From assembly GCA_021768185.1 (NCBI GenBank), contig JAETNP010000005.1, positions 23,366 through 87,365 on the forward strand: a stretch of 64,000 bases of DNA, written 5' to 3'. Shown here in pieces: positions 35,495 through 45,176 of this stretch. Under the pieces are notes generated by a model, which was given only the letters and a program-made list of their open reading frames with translations, was not told where the DNA came from and made no database searches. The DNA comes from Oscillospiraceae bacterium. GTDB lineage: Bacteria > Bacillota > Clostridia > Oscillospirales > Oscillospiraceae. Position 1 is the first letter of the stretch, and every line of letters begins with the position of its first letter. The translations under genes and the position numbers were made by a program.

Positions 35495-36763
35495 ATGGCC
35501 AAGATCGCAAGAACCAAATATATTGTCCGCCAGCCTATCAAGGACCTCCAGGGCACCATTCTGGGATATGAGATCCGCTATACCGGCGAGAATTACGGCT
35601 ACAATGAGGAGACCGGCCAGGACTTCATGGCCGCAGAGACCATTTATAACTTCCTCACCCAGGCCGGAGACAGGACGCTGAAGGGCGGACTGAACTTCAT
35701 GACCTTCACCACTAACCTGCTGATGAAGAATACGCCGAAGCTGTTCGCTCCGGAGGACCTGGTGATCGAGGTGTCTGAGAGCGCTATTATTCATCCGCTG
35801 GCCATGCGCTTCCTGGAGCGCTATCACCAGGAGGGGTACGCCATTGCGGTGAAGGACTTTCAGTTCGCGCCCCGGTATATCTCCAATCTGCGCCACTTCG
35901 ACTATGTGATGGTGGATCTGCACCACGCCGAAGATGACAGTGTCAAGCGGCTGACCGAGATGGTCCACAGCATGGGGAAGAAGTGCGTCGTCACCGGCGT
36001 GGACGACGAAGAGCTGTACCAGAAGGCGTTTATTCTGGGGGCGGACGCCATGTCCGGGCGCTACGCCGCCGAGCAGATGTTTACCGCCGTCCATTCCAGC
36101 AGTTATCTGCAGAGCAACTTCTTCCGGCTGCTGGTGGCCATCACCAAGGATGAGCCGGAGGTGGGGGAGATCGAGCAGATCATCTCCATGGACGCTACCC
36201 TGACCTACAGTCTGCTGCGGATCGTCAACTCCGCGTATTTCGCCCTGCGCAACCGGGCTACCAACGTTCACCAGGCGGTAACCATCCTGGGCCTGGGACA
36301 GCTGCGCCAGTGGATTTACCTGATGGGGTGCAGCAATGAGAAGGGCGAGCTGGACGAGAATCAGGAGGAGATGCTCAAGCTCTCCTTCACCCGGGCCAGC
36401 TTTGCCAGCGAGCTGATGCGGTATGCCAAAAACATGCCCATCAACCGCAACGACGCCTACCTCATGGGCATGTTCTCCACGCTGCAGTTCCTGATCGCCG
36501 CTCCGTTGGAGGATATCCTGGCGGAAGTGGCCATCTCCGAACACGTCAAGGCGGCGCTGCTCAACCACGAGGGGCGCTGCGGGATGCTGTACGATCTGAT
36601 CCTGGCCTACGAGCGGGCGGATTGGTCCGCCATCAACCGCCTGGGCGAGGAGCTGGGTCTGCCTATGGACCGGCTGCCGGAGATCTACTTCCAGTGCCTG
36701 GACGAGGTCAACCATATCTGGCAGCAGCTGATGGACACCGGCACGGCTGCCGGAGAAGAGTAA
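35495..36763 (+). CDS. EAL-HDOD protein (YuxH-like), EAL degenerate
   Basis: 422 residues. An N-terminal EAL-type domain (about 5-205) lacks the catalytic signatures: the EAL/ALLR motif reads GYEIRY and the metal-binding DDFG motif reads KDFQ, so cyclic di-GMP hydrolysis is unlikely. The C-terminal HDOD domain (about 210-405: VGEIEQIISMDATLTYSLLR and ALRNRATNVHQAVTILGLGQ) is well formed. Such proteins act as signalling scaffolds and affect motility in several bacteria. It is the last gene of the long operon and ends at a strong terminator. Confidence 0.9.
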   Translation: MAKIARTKYIVRQPIKDLQGTILGYEIRYTGENYGYNEETGQDFMAAETIYNFLTQAGDRTLKGGLNFMTFTTNLLMKNTPKLFAPEDLVIEVSESAIIHPLAMRFLERYHQEGYAIAVKDFQFAPRYISNLRHFDYVMVDLHHAEDDSVKRLTEMVHSMGKKCVVTGVDDEELYQKAFILGADAMSGRYAAEQMFTAVHSSSYLQSNFFRLLVAITKDEPEVGEIEQIISMDATLTYSLLRIVNSAYFALRNRATNVHQAVTILGLGQLRQWIYLMGCSNEKGELDENQEEMLKLSFTRASFASELMRYAKNMPINRNDAYLMGMFSTLQFLIAAPLEDILAEVAISEHVKAALLNHEGRCGMLYDLILAYERADWSAINRLGEELGLPMDRLPEIYFQCLDEVNHIWQQLMDTGTAAGEE

Positions 36764-36780
36764 TCATCGGATGAAGAAGA

Positions 36781-36810
36781 AAGGCCGAACCCGGGAGGGT
36801 TCGGCCTTTT
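36781..36810 (+). terminator. Bidirectional terminator ending the flagellar operon
   Basis: A 12-bp stem (36781-36792 with 36797-36808, loop GGGA) with T on the plus side (36807-36810) and a pyrimidine tail on the minus side. It lies between the convergent EAL-HDOD gene and ComFB-domain gene. Confidence 0.85.
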
Positions 36811-36821
36811 CAGGATGCTGT

Positions 36822-37811
36822 TTACAAGTAAGACTGCTCCCGGTCATGCCGGGGGCTGTCCATAACGACCTTGCAGGCGCGGGTCAGCTGGGCGAAGATC
36901 GTGCTGTTGTAGCGGCTTTCATAGACAGTGAGCATGGCGTGGGCTTCCGACCGGCGGCGGACGATGTATGCCGGCTGAAGGTAAGTCAGCGTCAGAGCCT
37001 TCACATCTGCCGCGCAGCGCTCGCAGGTACACAGCCCGAACATCCGGATGTATCGGGAGGCCTTTTCCTCCACCAGCGCTTCCATCACATTCATGACAAC
37101 AAGCTCATCCGGGTCGGGAGACGGGGCCGATTTGGGCCTGGGCTGAGGTTCAGGGGCGGGTTCATGCGCTGGTTCCGGCTCCGGTTCAGGCTCCGGGGCG
37201 GGTTCAGGAATGGGCTCCGGAGCAGGAGTGGGCTCCGGTTCAGAGGGGATCTCCGGTTCGGGCTCCGGTTCGGGCGCGGGCTCTGGATCCGGCTGGGGCG
37301 CTGGGGCAGGAACAGGCTCGGGCTCGGCAATGGGAACAGGTTCCGGTTCAGGAACCGGCTCGGGAGCTGGTTCAGGTTCGGGAGCTGGTTCAGGTTCGGG
37401 AGCTGGTTCAGGTTCGGAAACGGGCTCCGGTTCGGGCTCTGGTTCCGGCTGGGGCACTGGGGCGGGAGCAGGAACAGGCTCCGGCTGAGGCGCGGGCTCT
37501 GCGGCGGCGGGAGCAGGTACGTCCCCAAGCTCGGAGAGCAGCTCGCTCTCCAGCGCGTCCTTGATCTGGAGGGAGACCTGCTCGTCGTTGCTGCGGGCTA
37601 CCTCCAGGATGGGCGGCGTCAAAGGCCGGGCTGCTTCCGCGGGCGCGGCGGCTTCATCCGGCGCAGGAGCGCCCGCATCCTCGGCGGTGAGGGCCGGTTC
37701 GGCCTGGGAAACGGCAGGCGGACGGATAGCGTCGTTCTCCCCGCCCGGCGCGAGGAGGTTCAATACATGAGCAGTTTTGCTGCTCTTAGCGTTTTTCTTC
37801 GCGGTGGCCAT
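36822..37811 (-). CDS. ComFB-domain protein with long Pro-Glu repeat
   Basis: 329 residues. The C-terminal about 90 residues ([37 protein letters not shown]) form a ComFB domain with a CxCxxC cysteine cluster. ComFB is a late-competence-named family; members have recently been reported as cyclic-dinucleotide binders, which I recall but cannot verify here. A low-complexity region of PEPEP and APEP units (about residues 98-245) separates it from a basic N-terminus ([15 protein letters not shown]). The ParA gene lies 58 bp upstream on the same strand, so the two form an operon. The repeat may be a spacer or wall-spanning-like stalk, but no signal peptide is present. Confidence 0.85.
   Translation of the reverse strand: MATAKKNAKSSKTAHVLNLLAPGGENDAIRPPAVSQAEPALTAEDAGAPAPDEAAAPAEAARPLTPPILEVARSNDEQVSLQIKDALESELLSELGDVPAPAAAEPAPQPEPVPAPAPVPQPEPEPEPEPVSEPEPAPEPEPAPEPEPAPEPVPEPEPVPIAEPEPVPAPAPQPDPEPAPEPEPEPEIPSEPEPTPAPEPIPEPAPEPEPEPEPAHEPAPEPQPRPKSAPSPDPDELVVMNVMEALVEEKASRYIRMFGLCTCERCAADVKALTLTYLQPAYIVRRRSEAHAMLTVYESRYNSTIFAQLTRACKVVMDSPRHDREQSYL
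37362..37415. repeat. Three perfect 18-bp tandem repeats
   Basis: Three identical 18-bp units (37362-37379, 37380-37397, 37398-37415) encode EPEPAP on the minus strand, inside the Pro-Glu region of the ComFB-domain gene. Imperfect copies flank them. Perfect identity suggests recent slippage or unequal exchange. Confidence 0.9.
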
Positions 37812-37869
37812 GAATACGATCTCTCCTTAGGCAATTTCTCGGTGGAATTTCCGGTTCATCCTCTTGGGG

Positions 37870-38640
37870 TTATCTGGGAACGGGGAGCTGCTGGACGATC
37901 TCGTCGATGAGGGCGCGGAAGTCCGCGGCGGGCTTGGAGCCGGGGGCGTAGCTCAAAACGCTCTCCCCGTGGGCGGGGGCCTCCGCTACGGATACGCTGG
38001 TGCGGATCTTGGCCTGGAACACGGTGGTGTCCAGCTGGGCGGCGATCTGCCCGGCCATGTCCAGGACCTCCCGGTTCAGGGTGAAGCGCTGGTTGTACTT
38101 GTTGAGCAGGATGCCCAGCACCTTCAGACGGGAATTGTAGCAGCGGCGTACGGTGTCAATGGTCTCCCGGATCTGGGCTACGCCCAGGAGACTCAGGATC
38201 TCCGGGGCCATGGGAATAATCAGACCGTCGGCCACTACATAAGCGTTTACCGTCAGCACGTTCAGCGCCGGCGGCGTATCGACGATGATATAGTCGTAGT
38301 CGTCCTGAACCTCGGTCAGGGCGGTTTTCAGCAGGAACTCCCGCCCGGGGCGGTTGAACTCCAGCTCGGCAGCGCTCAGCAGAATATTGCTGGGCAGAAT
38401 GTCCCCGCACTCCGACGGGACAATGGTCTCCCGGATGGGGCGGACGCCCTTCATGACATCATAAACGGTGGCGCAGTTGTCAATGTCCAGGCCCAGGCAG
38501 AAACCCAGACTGCCCTGGGGGTCCAGGTCTACGCCCAATACCCGGCGGCCCATCTGGTGCAGGCCGGCCAGGAGGGCGCAGGAGGTAGTAGTCTTCCCTA
38601 CGCCGCCTTTTTGGTTGGTGATTGCGATAACAGCAGACAA
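37870..38640 (-). CDS. ParA/Soj-type ATPase
   Basis: 256 residues from TTG 38640, which has GGAGGGG 5 nt upstream; a TTG at 38661 would overlap that Shine-Dalgarno. Deviant Walker A KGGVGKTT, Walker A' region DLDPQGS and Walker B VDTPP are intact. The family positions chromosomes, plasmids, chemoreceptor arrays or flagella. No parB-like gene is adjacent. In the flagellar context, with flhF and flhG absent from the window, it could be the spatial regulator of flagella or of chemoreceptors, but that is inference; a MinD/FlhG-type amphipathic C-terminal helix is not evident. Confidence 0.9.
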   Translation of the reverse strand: MSAVIAITNQKGGVGKTTTSCALLAGLHQMGRRVLGVDLDPQGSLGFCLGLDIDNCATVYDVMKGVRPIRETIVPSECGDILPSNILLSAAELEFNRPGREFLLKTALTEVQDDYDYIIVDTPPALNVLTVNAYVVADGLIIPMAPEILSLLGVAQIRETIDTVRRCYNSRLKVLGILLNKYNQRFTLNREVLDMAGQIAAQLDTTVFQAKIRTSVSVAEAPAHGESVLSYAPGSKPAADFRALIDEIVQQLPVPR

Positions 38641-38679
38641 AATATCCCCTCCGCTCTGCAAAATCTTTTCGGTGGCTCT

Positions 38680-38706
38680 TAACTTTACTATACTACGTGA
38701 CGATAA
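38680..38706 (+). promoter_or_regulatory. Probable sigma-28 promoter for fliD
   Basis: TAAC (38680-38683), a 15-bp spacer and GACGATAA (38699-38706) fit the sigma-28 pattern TAAA-N15-GCCGATAA with one mismatch in each box. It lies 82 bp before fliD, a typical late-class gene. The A/T-rich tract between promoter and gene (38707-38785) is otherwise featureless. Confidence 0.6.
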
Positions 38707-38787
38707 AAAAGTACAGAGGGATATTCTTTTTTTTCTGTAAAAATAAAAAAAGATTCTTGTGACTTTTTTGATAAAGGGGAGATCAAC

Positions 38788-41559
38788 ATGGCATCTATCG
38801 GCGGCGTCAGCGGCAGTAACATGACCAGCAGCCTCTATAACAGCGCTAACGTTATCAGCGGTCTGGCCAGCGGCCTGGACACGGAAGGCATGATCGAAGG
38901 CCTGGTGCAGAGCTACCAGAAGAAGATTCAGAGCCTGTCCAACAAAGTTACTAAAACAGAGTGGAAACAGGAGGCGTACCGCAGCATCATTTCAAAAATG
39001 TACTCCTTCTCCAGTAAATACGCTTCCTACGCGTCTTCCACCAACCTCATGAGTCCGTCCTTTTTCAACAACGCCATCAAGGTTGCGTCCCAGGGGAAGT
39101 ACGCCGACAAGGTGTCCGCCAGCGGCCGCACCGAGAGCGACGTGCGGATCAACAGCATTTCCCAGCTGGCTACCGCCGCCCGGTACAGCACCTCCAGCAA
39201 TATGCGGGGCGTCAGCGACGACTTTTCCGTGATGGCGGAGAACGGCGTCAAGTTTGATGACACCTTCACCACCAACGCCCTGTCCGGGACCCTGACTCTG
39301 CAATACGGCGGGCAGACTGTGAGCATCAACTTCAGCGAGTATGAGGACATTATCCCCGAAACAAAGACGGTTAAAAAAGACGACGGTACGACCGAAGAAG
39401 TCAATTTGACCAGCGGAGAGAAGGCTGAGGCCTTCTACAAGATGATCCAGGAAAAGCTGGGAGATACCCAGATTTCCCTGTCCAGCGGCGAGAGCAGGAA
39501 GGCTACCGATCTCATCGACGTCAAGTTCAGCGGCGGCAGAATCACCTTCTCGGACAAGACTACCGGCGGCAACAGCGTGTATATCTCCGATGCCAGCGAA
39601 AATCTGAAAAATAAGCTGGGGCTGGATCTGGAGGACGCGGATAAGAATAAGCCCGCTGTGATTGATACCAGCAAGATCACCAGCTATGTGAATAAGACCA
39701 CCGTAGGAAATCACATCTCCGGCAAGACCATGAACCTCTCCCTGGACGGGAAGACCAAGTCTATCGCTATGCCCCGCATCAAGGACGATACGTTTGTGGA
39801 CAGCTGGGGCCGGGCCATCAAGGGCGAGGACGGCAAAGAGCTGGAGGTCAATGCTGACAACTACGTCAATCTGCTCCAGAAGGCCGTTGACGAGCAGTTC
39901 GGCAAGGGGAAGCTGACTGTCTCCAACGAGTCCGGCAGCGCCGACACCCTGCAGCTGAAGATCAAGGCCCCCGATAACTCCGACCTGATCATCAACAGCG
40001 ACGCGGGCAAGGCCCTGGGCATTGGCAACGTCGCCACCAACTACCTCAACACCGGCAAGACGCTGGGCGAGCTTCTGCCCGAGGGGACCTTCAAGGAGAA
40101 CTATGACGGCGAGGAGCAAAAACAGGACTTTATCATCAACGGCGTGAAGATCGGCAGCTACGACAGCAAAACCAAGCTGTCGGAGATCCTCAGCGACATC
40201 AACAGCAACTCGGCTGCCGGGGTGAAGGTCACCTACTCCCAGACAACCCGCCAGTTCACCTTTGTCAGCAAGGACACCGGCTCCGAGACGGAGATCAACA
40301 TTGACGGCGGTCTGGCGGAAACCATGTTCGGCTCCACCAAGCTCAGCGACAAGAGCAAGGGCACCTTTGGAGAAGCGTATGGCGTTCCTTGGCTGAACGG
40401 AAATAGCGTCAATTTCAAATTCCCCGGAGCCAACGGCAGCTACGATTTCTCTGTTGGAAAAGACGACACCATTGAGGATGTCGCTGAGAGATTAAACCAG
40501 TCGATTTTCAATCATGGCTGTACCGCCGCCTATAATAAGTACACGGGCGAATTGGAAATCACCGACAATAAGAGCGGGGAAAAGCTTGATTTGGAAATGT
40601 GGGTCGATCATCCGGTGATGGGGCGCTTTGACCTTGAACTCCGGGAGGAATATGCGCCTGCGATTAACTACACGCCCGGGCAGGATGCGAAATTCGAGGT
40701 GGAGATCAACGGTCAGACAATGCAGATGACCCGCCCCTCCAACAACGTGAACCTGGACGGTATGAGCGTCGCGCTCAAGGGTACTTTCAAGGCAGATGAG
40801 GGAGAGGCAATCACCTTCCAGCGCACGACGGACTCTGACAAGATCGTGGACGCGGTCCGCAGCATGGTCAACGACTACAATGAGATGATGTCGGAGATCC
40901 GCGGCCAGTATGCAACACTGCCCTACCGGAAGACCTCCAATGGAACCTTCTCCGACTACGATCCTCTGACCGACGAGGATAAGGCCACCATGAGCGAGAG
41001 CGCCATCAAGGCCTACGAGGAAAAGGCGAAGCAGGGCCTGCTGTTCAATGACCGGAACCTGTCCGGCCTGTATGAGAAGATGCAGAGCATCTTTACCGGC
41101 GGCACCCAGGCGGATGCCGAGCTGCGGGCTATGGGCATCAGCGTCACTTACTCCTCCGTGGACGGCGCGGCTCAGCTGACCCTGGATGAAAACAAGCTGC
41201 GCAACGCCCTTGAGATGGACCCCGAAGCGGTAGCTGACGCCTTCACCCGCACCGGCGGCGATGGGAATCCTCCGGGCATCATGCAGAGTATGAAGACCCA
41301 TCTGGACCGCTATGCGGGCCTGACCGGCGCTACGAAGGGCATCCTGGTGGAACAGGCGGGCACGCCCCTCAGTTCCCTGAGCCTGATGAACAATACCTGG
41401 CAGAAGCAGATCGACGATATCAACACTGAAATCGAGAAGTGGCAGGATAAGCTGTCCGCCCAGGTGGATAAGTACACCAGCATGTTCAGCAAGCTGGAGA
41501 CCCTGATCTACCAGATGAATTCCCAAAGTTCCACGCTGGCTGGCCTGATGGGCGGCTAA
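38788..41559 (+). CDS. fliD: FliD, filament cap protein
   Basis: 923 residues, much longer than the 450-500 of Bacillus FliD. The N-terminal SGLASGLDTEGMIEGLVQSY and the C-terminal region (DINTEIEKWQDKL to the end) are the conserved cap helices; NGQTMQMTRPSNNVNLDGMS is a FliD motif. The excess lies in the middle (about residues 85-620). A stretch near 40370-40700 has clearly lower GC and different codon choice, consistent with an exchanged outer domain. The pentameric cap promotes flagellin folding at the tip. fliS follows. Confidence 0.93.
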   Translation: MASIGGVSGSNMTSSLYNSANVISGLASGLDTEGMIEGLVQSYQKKIQSLSNKVTKTEWKQEAYRSIISKMYSFSSKYASYASSTNLMSPSFFNNAIKVASQGKYADKVSASGRTESDVRINSISQLATAARYSTSSNMRGVSDDFSVMAENGVKFDDTFTTNALSGTLTLQYGGQTVSINFSEYEDIIPETKTVKKDDGTTEEVNLTSGEKAEAFYKMIQEKLGDTQISLSSGESRKATDLIDVKFSGGRITFSDKTTGGNSVYISDASENLKNKLGLDLEDADKNKPAVIDTSKITSYVNKTTVGNHISGKTMNLSLDGKTKSIAMPRIKDDTFVDSWGRAIKGEDGKELEVNADNYVNLLQKAVDEQFGKGKLTVSNESGSADTLQLKIKAPDNSDLIINSDAGKALGIGNVATNYLNTGKTLGELLPEGTFKENYDGEEQKQDFIINGVKIGSYDSKTKLSEILSDINSNSAAGVKVTYSQTTRQFTFVSKDTGSETEINIDGGLAETMFGSTKLSDKSKGTFGEAYGVPWLNGNSVNFKFPGANGSYDFSVGKDDTIEDVAERLNQSIFNHGCTAAYNKYTGELEITDNKSGEKLDLEMWVDHPVMGRFDLELREEYAPAINYTPGQDAKFEVEINGQTMQMTRPSNNVNLDGMSVALKGTFKADEGEAITFQRTTDSDKIVDAVRSMVNDYNEMMSEIRGQYATLPYRKTSNGTFSDYDPLTDEDKATMSESAIKAYEEKAKQGLLFNDRNLSGLYEKMQSIFTGGTQADAELRAMGISVTYSSVDGAAQLTLDENKLRNALEMDPEAVADAFTRTGGDGNPPGIMQSMKTHLDRYAGLTGATKGILVEQAGTPLSSLSLMNNTWQKQIDDINTEIEKWQDKLSAQVDKYTSMFSKLETLIYQMNSQSSTLAGLMGG

Positions 41560-41593
41560 GCCTCCCGGATGACAGAAAGGAGCGGCGCCTCAT

Positions 41594-41983
41594 ATGGATA
41601 GGAGAGGCTACCAGCAGTACAAGCAGCAATCGGTAGAATCCATGACGCCCGGCGAACTGCTTCTGCTGCTGTATGACGAATTGGTCAAGCGCGCGACAAT
41701 GGCCTCCATTGCCTTGGACAGGGGAGAGTTCGACGCCTTTGAAGCCGCTGTTGACCGGTGTACCGACATTGTCAATTATCTGGATGAGACGCTGGACCGC
41801 CAGTATCCCATCAGCCAGGATCTCAGCCGTATGTATGAATACTTTACCTATCAGCTGGGCCGCATCAAGATCGGCCGGAACAAGAAGGAGCTGGAACAGC
41901 TGCGGCCTCTTCTGGTTGACATGCGGGACGCTTTCCATATCGCGGAGAAAAACAGCAGCGCCCAGCAGAGAAAGGGCGGCTGA
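41594..41983 (+). CDS. fliS: FliS, flagellin export chaperone
   Basis: 129 residues, standard. YQQYKQQSVESMTPGELLLL and LLYDELVKRATMASIALD are diagnostic. FliS binds the flagellin C-terminus and delivers it to FlhA; it also interacts with FliW in Bacillus. Placed after fliD as usual; 34 bp gap. Confidence 0.95.
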   Translation: MDRRGYQQYKQQSVESMTPGELLLLLYDELVKRATMASIALDRGEFDAFEAAVDRCTDIVNYLDETLDRQYPISQDLSRMYEYFTYQLGRIKIGRNKKELEQLRPLLVDMRDAFHIAEKNSSAQQRKGG

Positions 41984-41985
41984 AT

Positions 41986-42375
41986 ATGACCCGGGATGAT
42001 TGGTTGGAGTTGACAGTACTGGAGCGAAAGAAGTATAATTACCTCACAGAGGTGCAGGACGTGACCCAGCAGCTGGCGGAGAGCCTGGACCGCAACGATC
42101 AGGTATCCGCCCGGATGCTGGTGGCCATGCGGCAGGACCCCATACGCCAGCTGGCGGAGGTGGACAGCGGAGAGAAGCTCCGTCTGAGTACCTTCCCCGA
42201 GGAGGACCGGGACAGGGTGGAGGCCCTGCGCCGGGGAGAGCCGCCGCGGGAGGACAGCGAGCGGATCTTCTCAGAACAGGCGGGCAAGACCCGCCGCCTG
42301 CTGGAGCAGGTTGTGAATCTGGACCGCCGGACCAGTATGCGGATGGCGGGAGCGCAGTCCTTTTATCACAAGTAA
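41986..42375 (+). CDS. FliT-position small helical protein
   Basis: 129 residues, predicted all-helical and charged, with no signal peptide or membrane span. It starts 2 bp after the fliS stop. In other Firmicutes this slot holds FliT, a FliD chaperone; size and helical content agree, but I cannot see a specific FliT signature. Alternatively it is a lineage-specific FliS partner. Confidence 0.7.
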   Translation: MTRDDWLELTVLERKKYNYLTEVQDVTQQLAESLDRNDQVSARMLVAMRQDPIRQLAEVDSGEKLRLSTFPEEDRDRVEALRRGEPPREDSERIFSEQAGKTRRLLEQVVNLDRRTSMRMAGAQSFYHK

Positions 42376-42385
42376 AGAGCCGTGA

Positions 42386-42415
42386 CTGTTCCGCCGGCCG
42401 GGGTCGGCGGAACAG
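42386..42415 (+). other. Hairpin between the fliT-position gene and the FtsE-like gene
   Basis: A perfect 11-bp stem (42386-42396 with 42405-42415) with an 8-nt loop and no T tract, in the 74-bp gap. Same style as the other intercistronic hairpins in this locus. Confidence 0.55.
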
Positions 42416-42449
42416 GCGCGCTTGCAAGAACAGGAGGCGGCGCCGCGGC

Positions 42450-43148
42450 ATGGCGGAACTTCGTCTGGAACAAGTATCAAAGCGTTATATGGAAGACCGG
42501 CGTGCGGTGTACGCGCTGAAGAATATCAGCCTGACCGTTGAGCAGGGAGAATTTATCTTCCTCATTGGCAGCAGCGGCGCGGGCAAGACCACCCTGCTGA
42601 AGCTGATGAGCGGGGAGCTGTCCCCGGACGAGGGAACCGTGTGCCTCAACGGGGCCAATCTGGCCCGGATGATCGGCCCCTGGCGGGTTCGTGCCACCCG
42701 AACCTTCGGCGTGGTGAGCCAGCAGGGAATGCTGATCCGCAAGCGGACCGTAGGGGACAACCTGCTGCTGGCGGCCAATGCCGCCGGACTGCGGCGCAAG
42801 AGCCAGGAGGCGGTGACCAAGGCCCTTGGCATCGTCGGCCTGCCCGGAGTGGAGGGCTGTTATCCGGCGGAGCTGTCCATCGGCGAGAGCCGGCGGGTAG
42901 AGCTGGCCCGGGCGGTGCTGAACAGCCCGTCCATCCTGCTGCTGGATGAGCTTACGGCCAATCTGGACGACGATGTCATTTGGGACCTGCTGCACCTGCT
43001 GATGGAACTGAATTCCCGGGGCACAACCATCGTAATGGCTACCCATGCCAGCCAATATGTGAACATCATGCGCAAGCGCGTGATTACTCTGGTAGATGGA
43101 AAGGTGGCGGGAGATGTTAAAAATGGGAAGTACGGCGACATTGTCTGA
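42450..43148 (+). CDS. FtsE-like ABC ATPase without FtsX
   Basis: 232 residues. Walker A GSSGAGKTT (about 37-45), Walker B ILLLDELTANLD and a terminal switch histidine (MATHAS) are present. The ABC signature, normally LSGGQ, reads LSIGES, and the DEPT motif reads DELT. Its overall pattern is FtsE-type (RLEQVSKRYMEDRRAVYALK; ANAAGLRRKSQEAVTKALGI). FtsE with FtsX controls peptidoglycan hydrolases at division, but no ftsX-like membrane gene is adjacent. Position between the flagellar chaperones and a chemoreceptor is unexpected. Altered signature residues might reduce or change nucleotide-dependent dimerisation. Confidence 0.8.
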   Translation: MAELRLEQVSKRYMEDRRAVYALKNISLTVEQGEFIFLIGSSGAGKTTLLKLMSGELSPDEGTVCLNGANLARMIGPWRVRATRTFGVVSQQGMLIRKRTVGDNLLLAANAAGLRRKSQEAVTKALGIVGLPGVEGCYPAELSIGESRRVELARAVLNSPSILLLDELTANLDDDVIWDLLHLLMELNSRGTTIVMATHASQYVNIMRKRVITLVDGKVAGDVKNGKYGDIV

Positions 43149-43332
43149 GCGGCGCCGACTGCCATAGATCGCAAGACTCACGGCAATACCCTGTGACCGT
43201 ATCCGGCACGGCCTCTCTGCCGCCCCGCCGGAGGACCCCTGGGCAGAGAGAGAAAGGCCGGGTATCCGGCACATGAGAAACCCGCCGCTGGTTTGGCTCC
43301 GGCCCGGGGAAAAATTAGGAGGAAAAGGTATC

Positions 43333-45135
43333 ATGAATTTCAAGAACATGTCCATCAAGAAAAGCTTGATCGTAGGTTTCGGCACAACAATCCTGATCTC
43401 GGTCGCCATTATCGTGGCATCTTTGGTGCTGATGAACACCCAGAAGAGCGCCTATACCGACATTATCGACCACTATGTGGAGTCCACGGAACTGATTGCG
43501 GACTGCCGCATCACCTACAATATCGCCGCCCGGAACCTGCGGGACGTGGTCATCTCCGGCGAGACGGCCGCCCTGACCACGGTGAGCACCAAGCTGGACG
43601 AGCTGGACGCCCTGTTTACCGAACTGCGGAGCGCATTCCCGCTGGAGGACAGGAGCACCCTGGATGCTTTCGATAACGCCATCAAGTCCTGGAAGACGGA
43701 CGCCCAGCATATCGCCGAGGTGGTCCGTACCAATCAGAAGGAGGCTGCCGGGCTGATCGTCAGCAGCTGCACTCCTAAGCTGAATGCCGCCGCCCAGGCC
43801 GGCGAAGCCGCCGCCGCCGCGCTGGCTGCCGCCCAGGCGCATATCATCGACCAGCAGAACATGACCTCCAACATCAGCCTTGTCGTAATCCTCGCCGTGA
43901 TGGTGGTGGCCACCTTCATTGTGCTGCTGATGGCTACCAAGATCATCAAGAGCTTGGTGGAGCCCAGCACCCAGGTGCGCAACGCGCTGGTTGGCTTCAG
44001 CCAGGGCAACCTGAACATACCCGTGGAGTTTACCGGCAAGAACGAGCTGGGCGACATGTGCGATGCCCTGCGTACCAGCCAGAATGTACTCCATAGTGTC
44101 ATCAGCGATATTTCCGAGACCACCGGCCAGATGGCCAAGGGCAACTTCGATGTGGAGCTGACCGCCACCTTCCCCGGCGACCTGGCCCCCATCCAGCAGA
44201 GCGTGAACCAGTTCGTTATCCGCATGAGCGACACCATTACCAACATTGCGCAGTCCGCTACCCAGGTGTCCGCCGGTTCCGAGCAGGTTTCCAACAGCTC
44301 CCAGTCCCTGGCACAGGGCGCTACGGAGCAGGCCAGCGCCGTGGAGGAGCTTGCCGCTACCATCAACGACATTTCCACCAGTTCCAAGCAGACTGCCGCC
44401 TCCGCCGAGGAGGCCCAGGCCAGCGTGGCCCAGGCCGGCGCCCAGGTCAACGCCACCAACGAGTATGTCAAGCAGCTGAACGAGGCCATGCAGAACATTT
44501 CCGATTCCTCCGAGGAGATCAGCAAGATCATCGCCACCATTGAGAACATAGCATTCCAGACCAACATCCTGGCGCTGAACGCCGCTGTGGAGGCCGCCCG
44601 GGCCGGCAGCGCCGGCAAGGGCTTCGCCGTTGTGGCCGACGAGGTCCGCAATTTGGCCAGCAAGTCCGATGAGGCCGCCAAGGCTACCAAGGACCTCATT
44701 GAGAACTCCATCACCGCCGTCCACGGGGGCGCCGAGGTGGTGAACAAGGTCACCGACTCCCTGGAGCAGACCACCGTCCTGGCCGGCGGCGTGTCCAAGC
44801 TGATGGATCAGGTCGCCGAGGCCGTAGAGAGCCAGACCACCGCTATTTCCCAGATCACCGAGGGCATTGATCAGATCTCCGCGGTGGTGCAGACCAACTC
44901 CGCCACCAGCGAGGAGTGCGCGGCGGCCAGCGAGGAGCTGTCCTCCCAGGCCAACATCATGCACCAGCTCATGGCCGAGTTCAAGGTCGGCAACCGGGGC
45001 AGTCTGGGCGGCGGCGGCTTCAACAGCAGCAGCGCCTTCTCCGGCGGGGACGGCTGGGCGGAGGTTCCCAGCCAGGAGCCTCCCATGCTGGGCGGCCGCA
45101 GCAATGATAATCCCTTCGGCGGTGCCAAGTACTGA
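43333..45135 (+). CDS. Methyl-accepting chemotaxis receptor
   Basis: 600 residues from ATG 43333 (GGAGG upstream at 43318-43322). Membrane helix 1 about 11-33, an extracellular four-helix-bundle-type sensor about 34-178 (Cys in DCRITYN and SSCTPKLN), membrane helix 2 about 182-204, HAMP about 205-260, then a long methyl-accepting coiled coil with the hairpin tip [20 protein letters not shown] (about 405-424). The C-terminus is Gly/Ser-rich. The ligand is not predictable. A nearby CheD and CheV supply modification and coupling functions. Confidence 0.93.
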   Translation: MNFKNMSIKKSLIVGFGTTILISVAIIVASLVLMNTQKSAYTDIIDHYVESTELIADCRITYNIAARNLRDVVISGETAALTTVSTKLDELDALFTELRSAFPLEDRSTLDAFDNAIKSWKTDAQHIAEVVRTNQKEAAGLIVSSCTPKLNAAAQAGEAAAAALAAAQAHIIDQQNMTSNISLVVILAVMVVATFIVLLMATKIIKSLVEPSTQVRNALVGFSQGNLNIPVEFTGKNELGDMCDALRTSQNVLHSVISDISETTGQMAKGNFDVELTATFPGDLAPIQQSVNQFVIRMSDTITNIAQSATQVSAGSEQVSNSSQSLAQGATEQASAVEELAATINDISTSSKQTAASAEEAQASVAQAGAQVNATNEYVKQLNEAMQNISDSSEEISKIIATIENIAFQTNILALNAAVEAARAGSAGKGFAVVADEVRNLASKSDEAAKATKDLIENSITAVHGGAEVVNKVTDSLEQTTVLAGGVSKLMDQVAEAVESQTTAISQITEGIDQISAVVQTNSATSEECAAASEELSSQANIMHQLMAEFKVGNRGSLGGGGFNSSSAFSGGDGWAEVPSQEPPMLGGRSNDNPFGGAKY

Positions 45136-45176
45136 TCCTGAGGGGTAAAAAGGGCCTTTGCAGTAGGATACATAGT

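Noticed and set aside
37060..37520. CRISPR-like repeat array
   Set aside because: The repeats are in-frame coding Pro-Glu units without uniform spacers; no CRISPR array or cas gene is seen anywhere in the window.
36771..37910. Plus-strand frame of Gly/Arg/Phe repeats across the ComFB gene
   Set aside because: It is the antisense of the Pro-Glu repeats; the minus-strand gene has a recognised domain and its own terminator.
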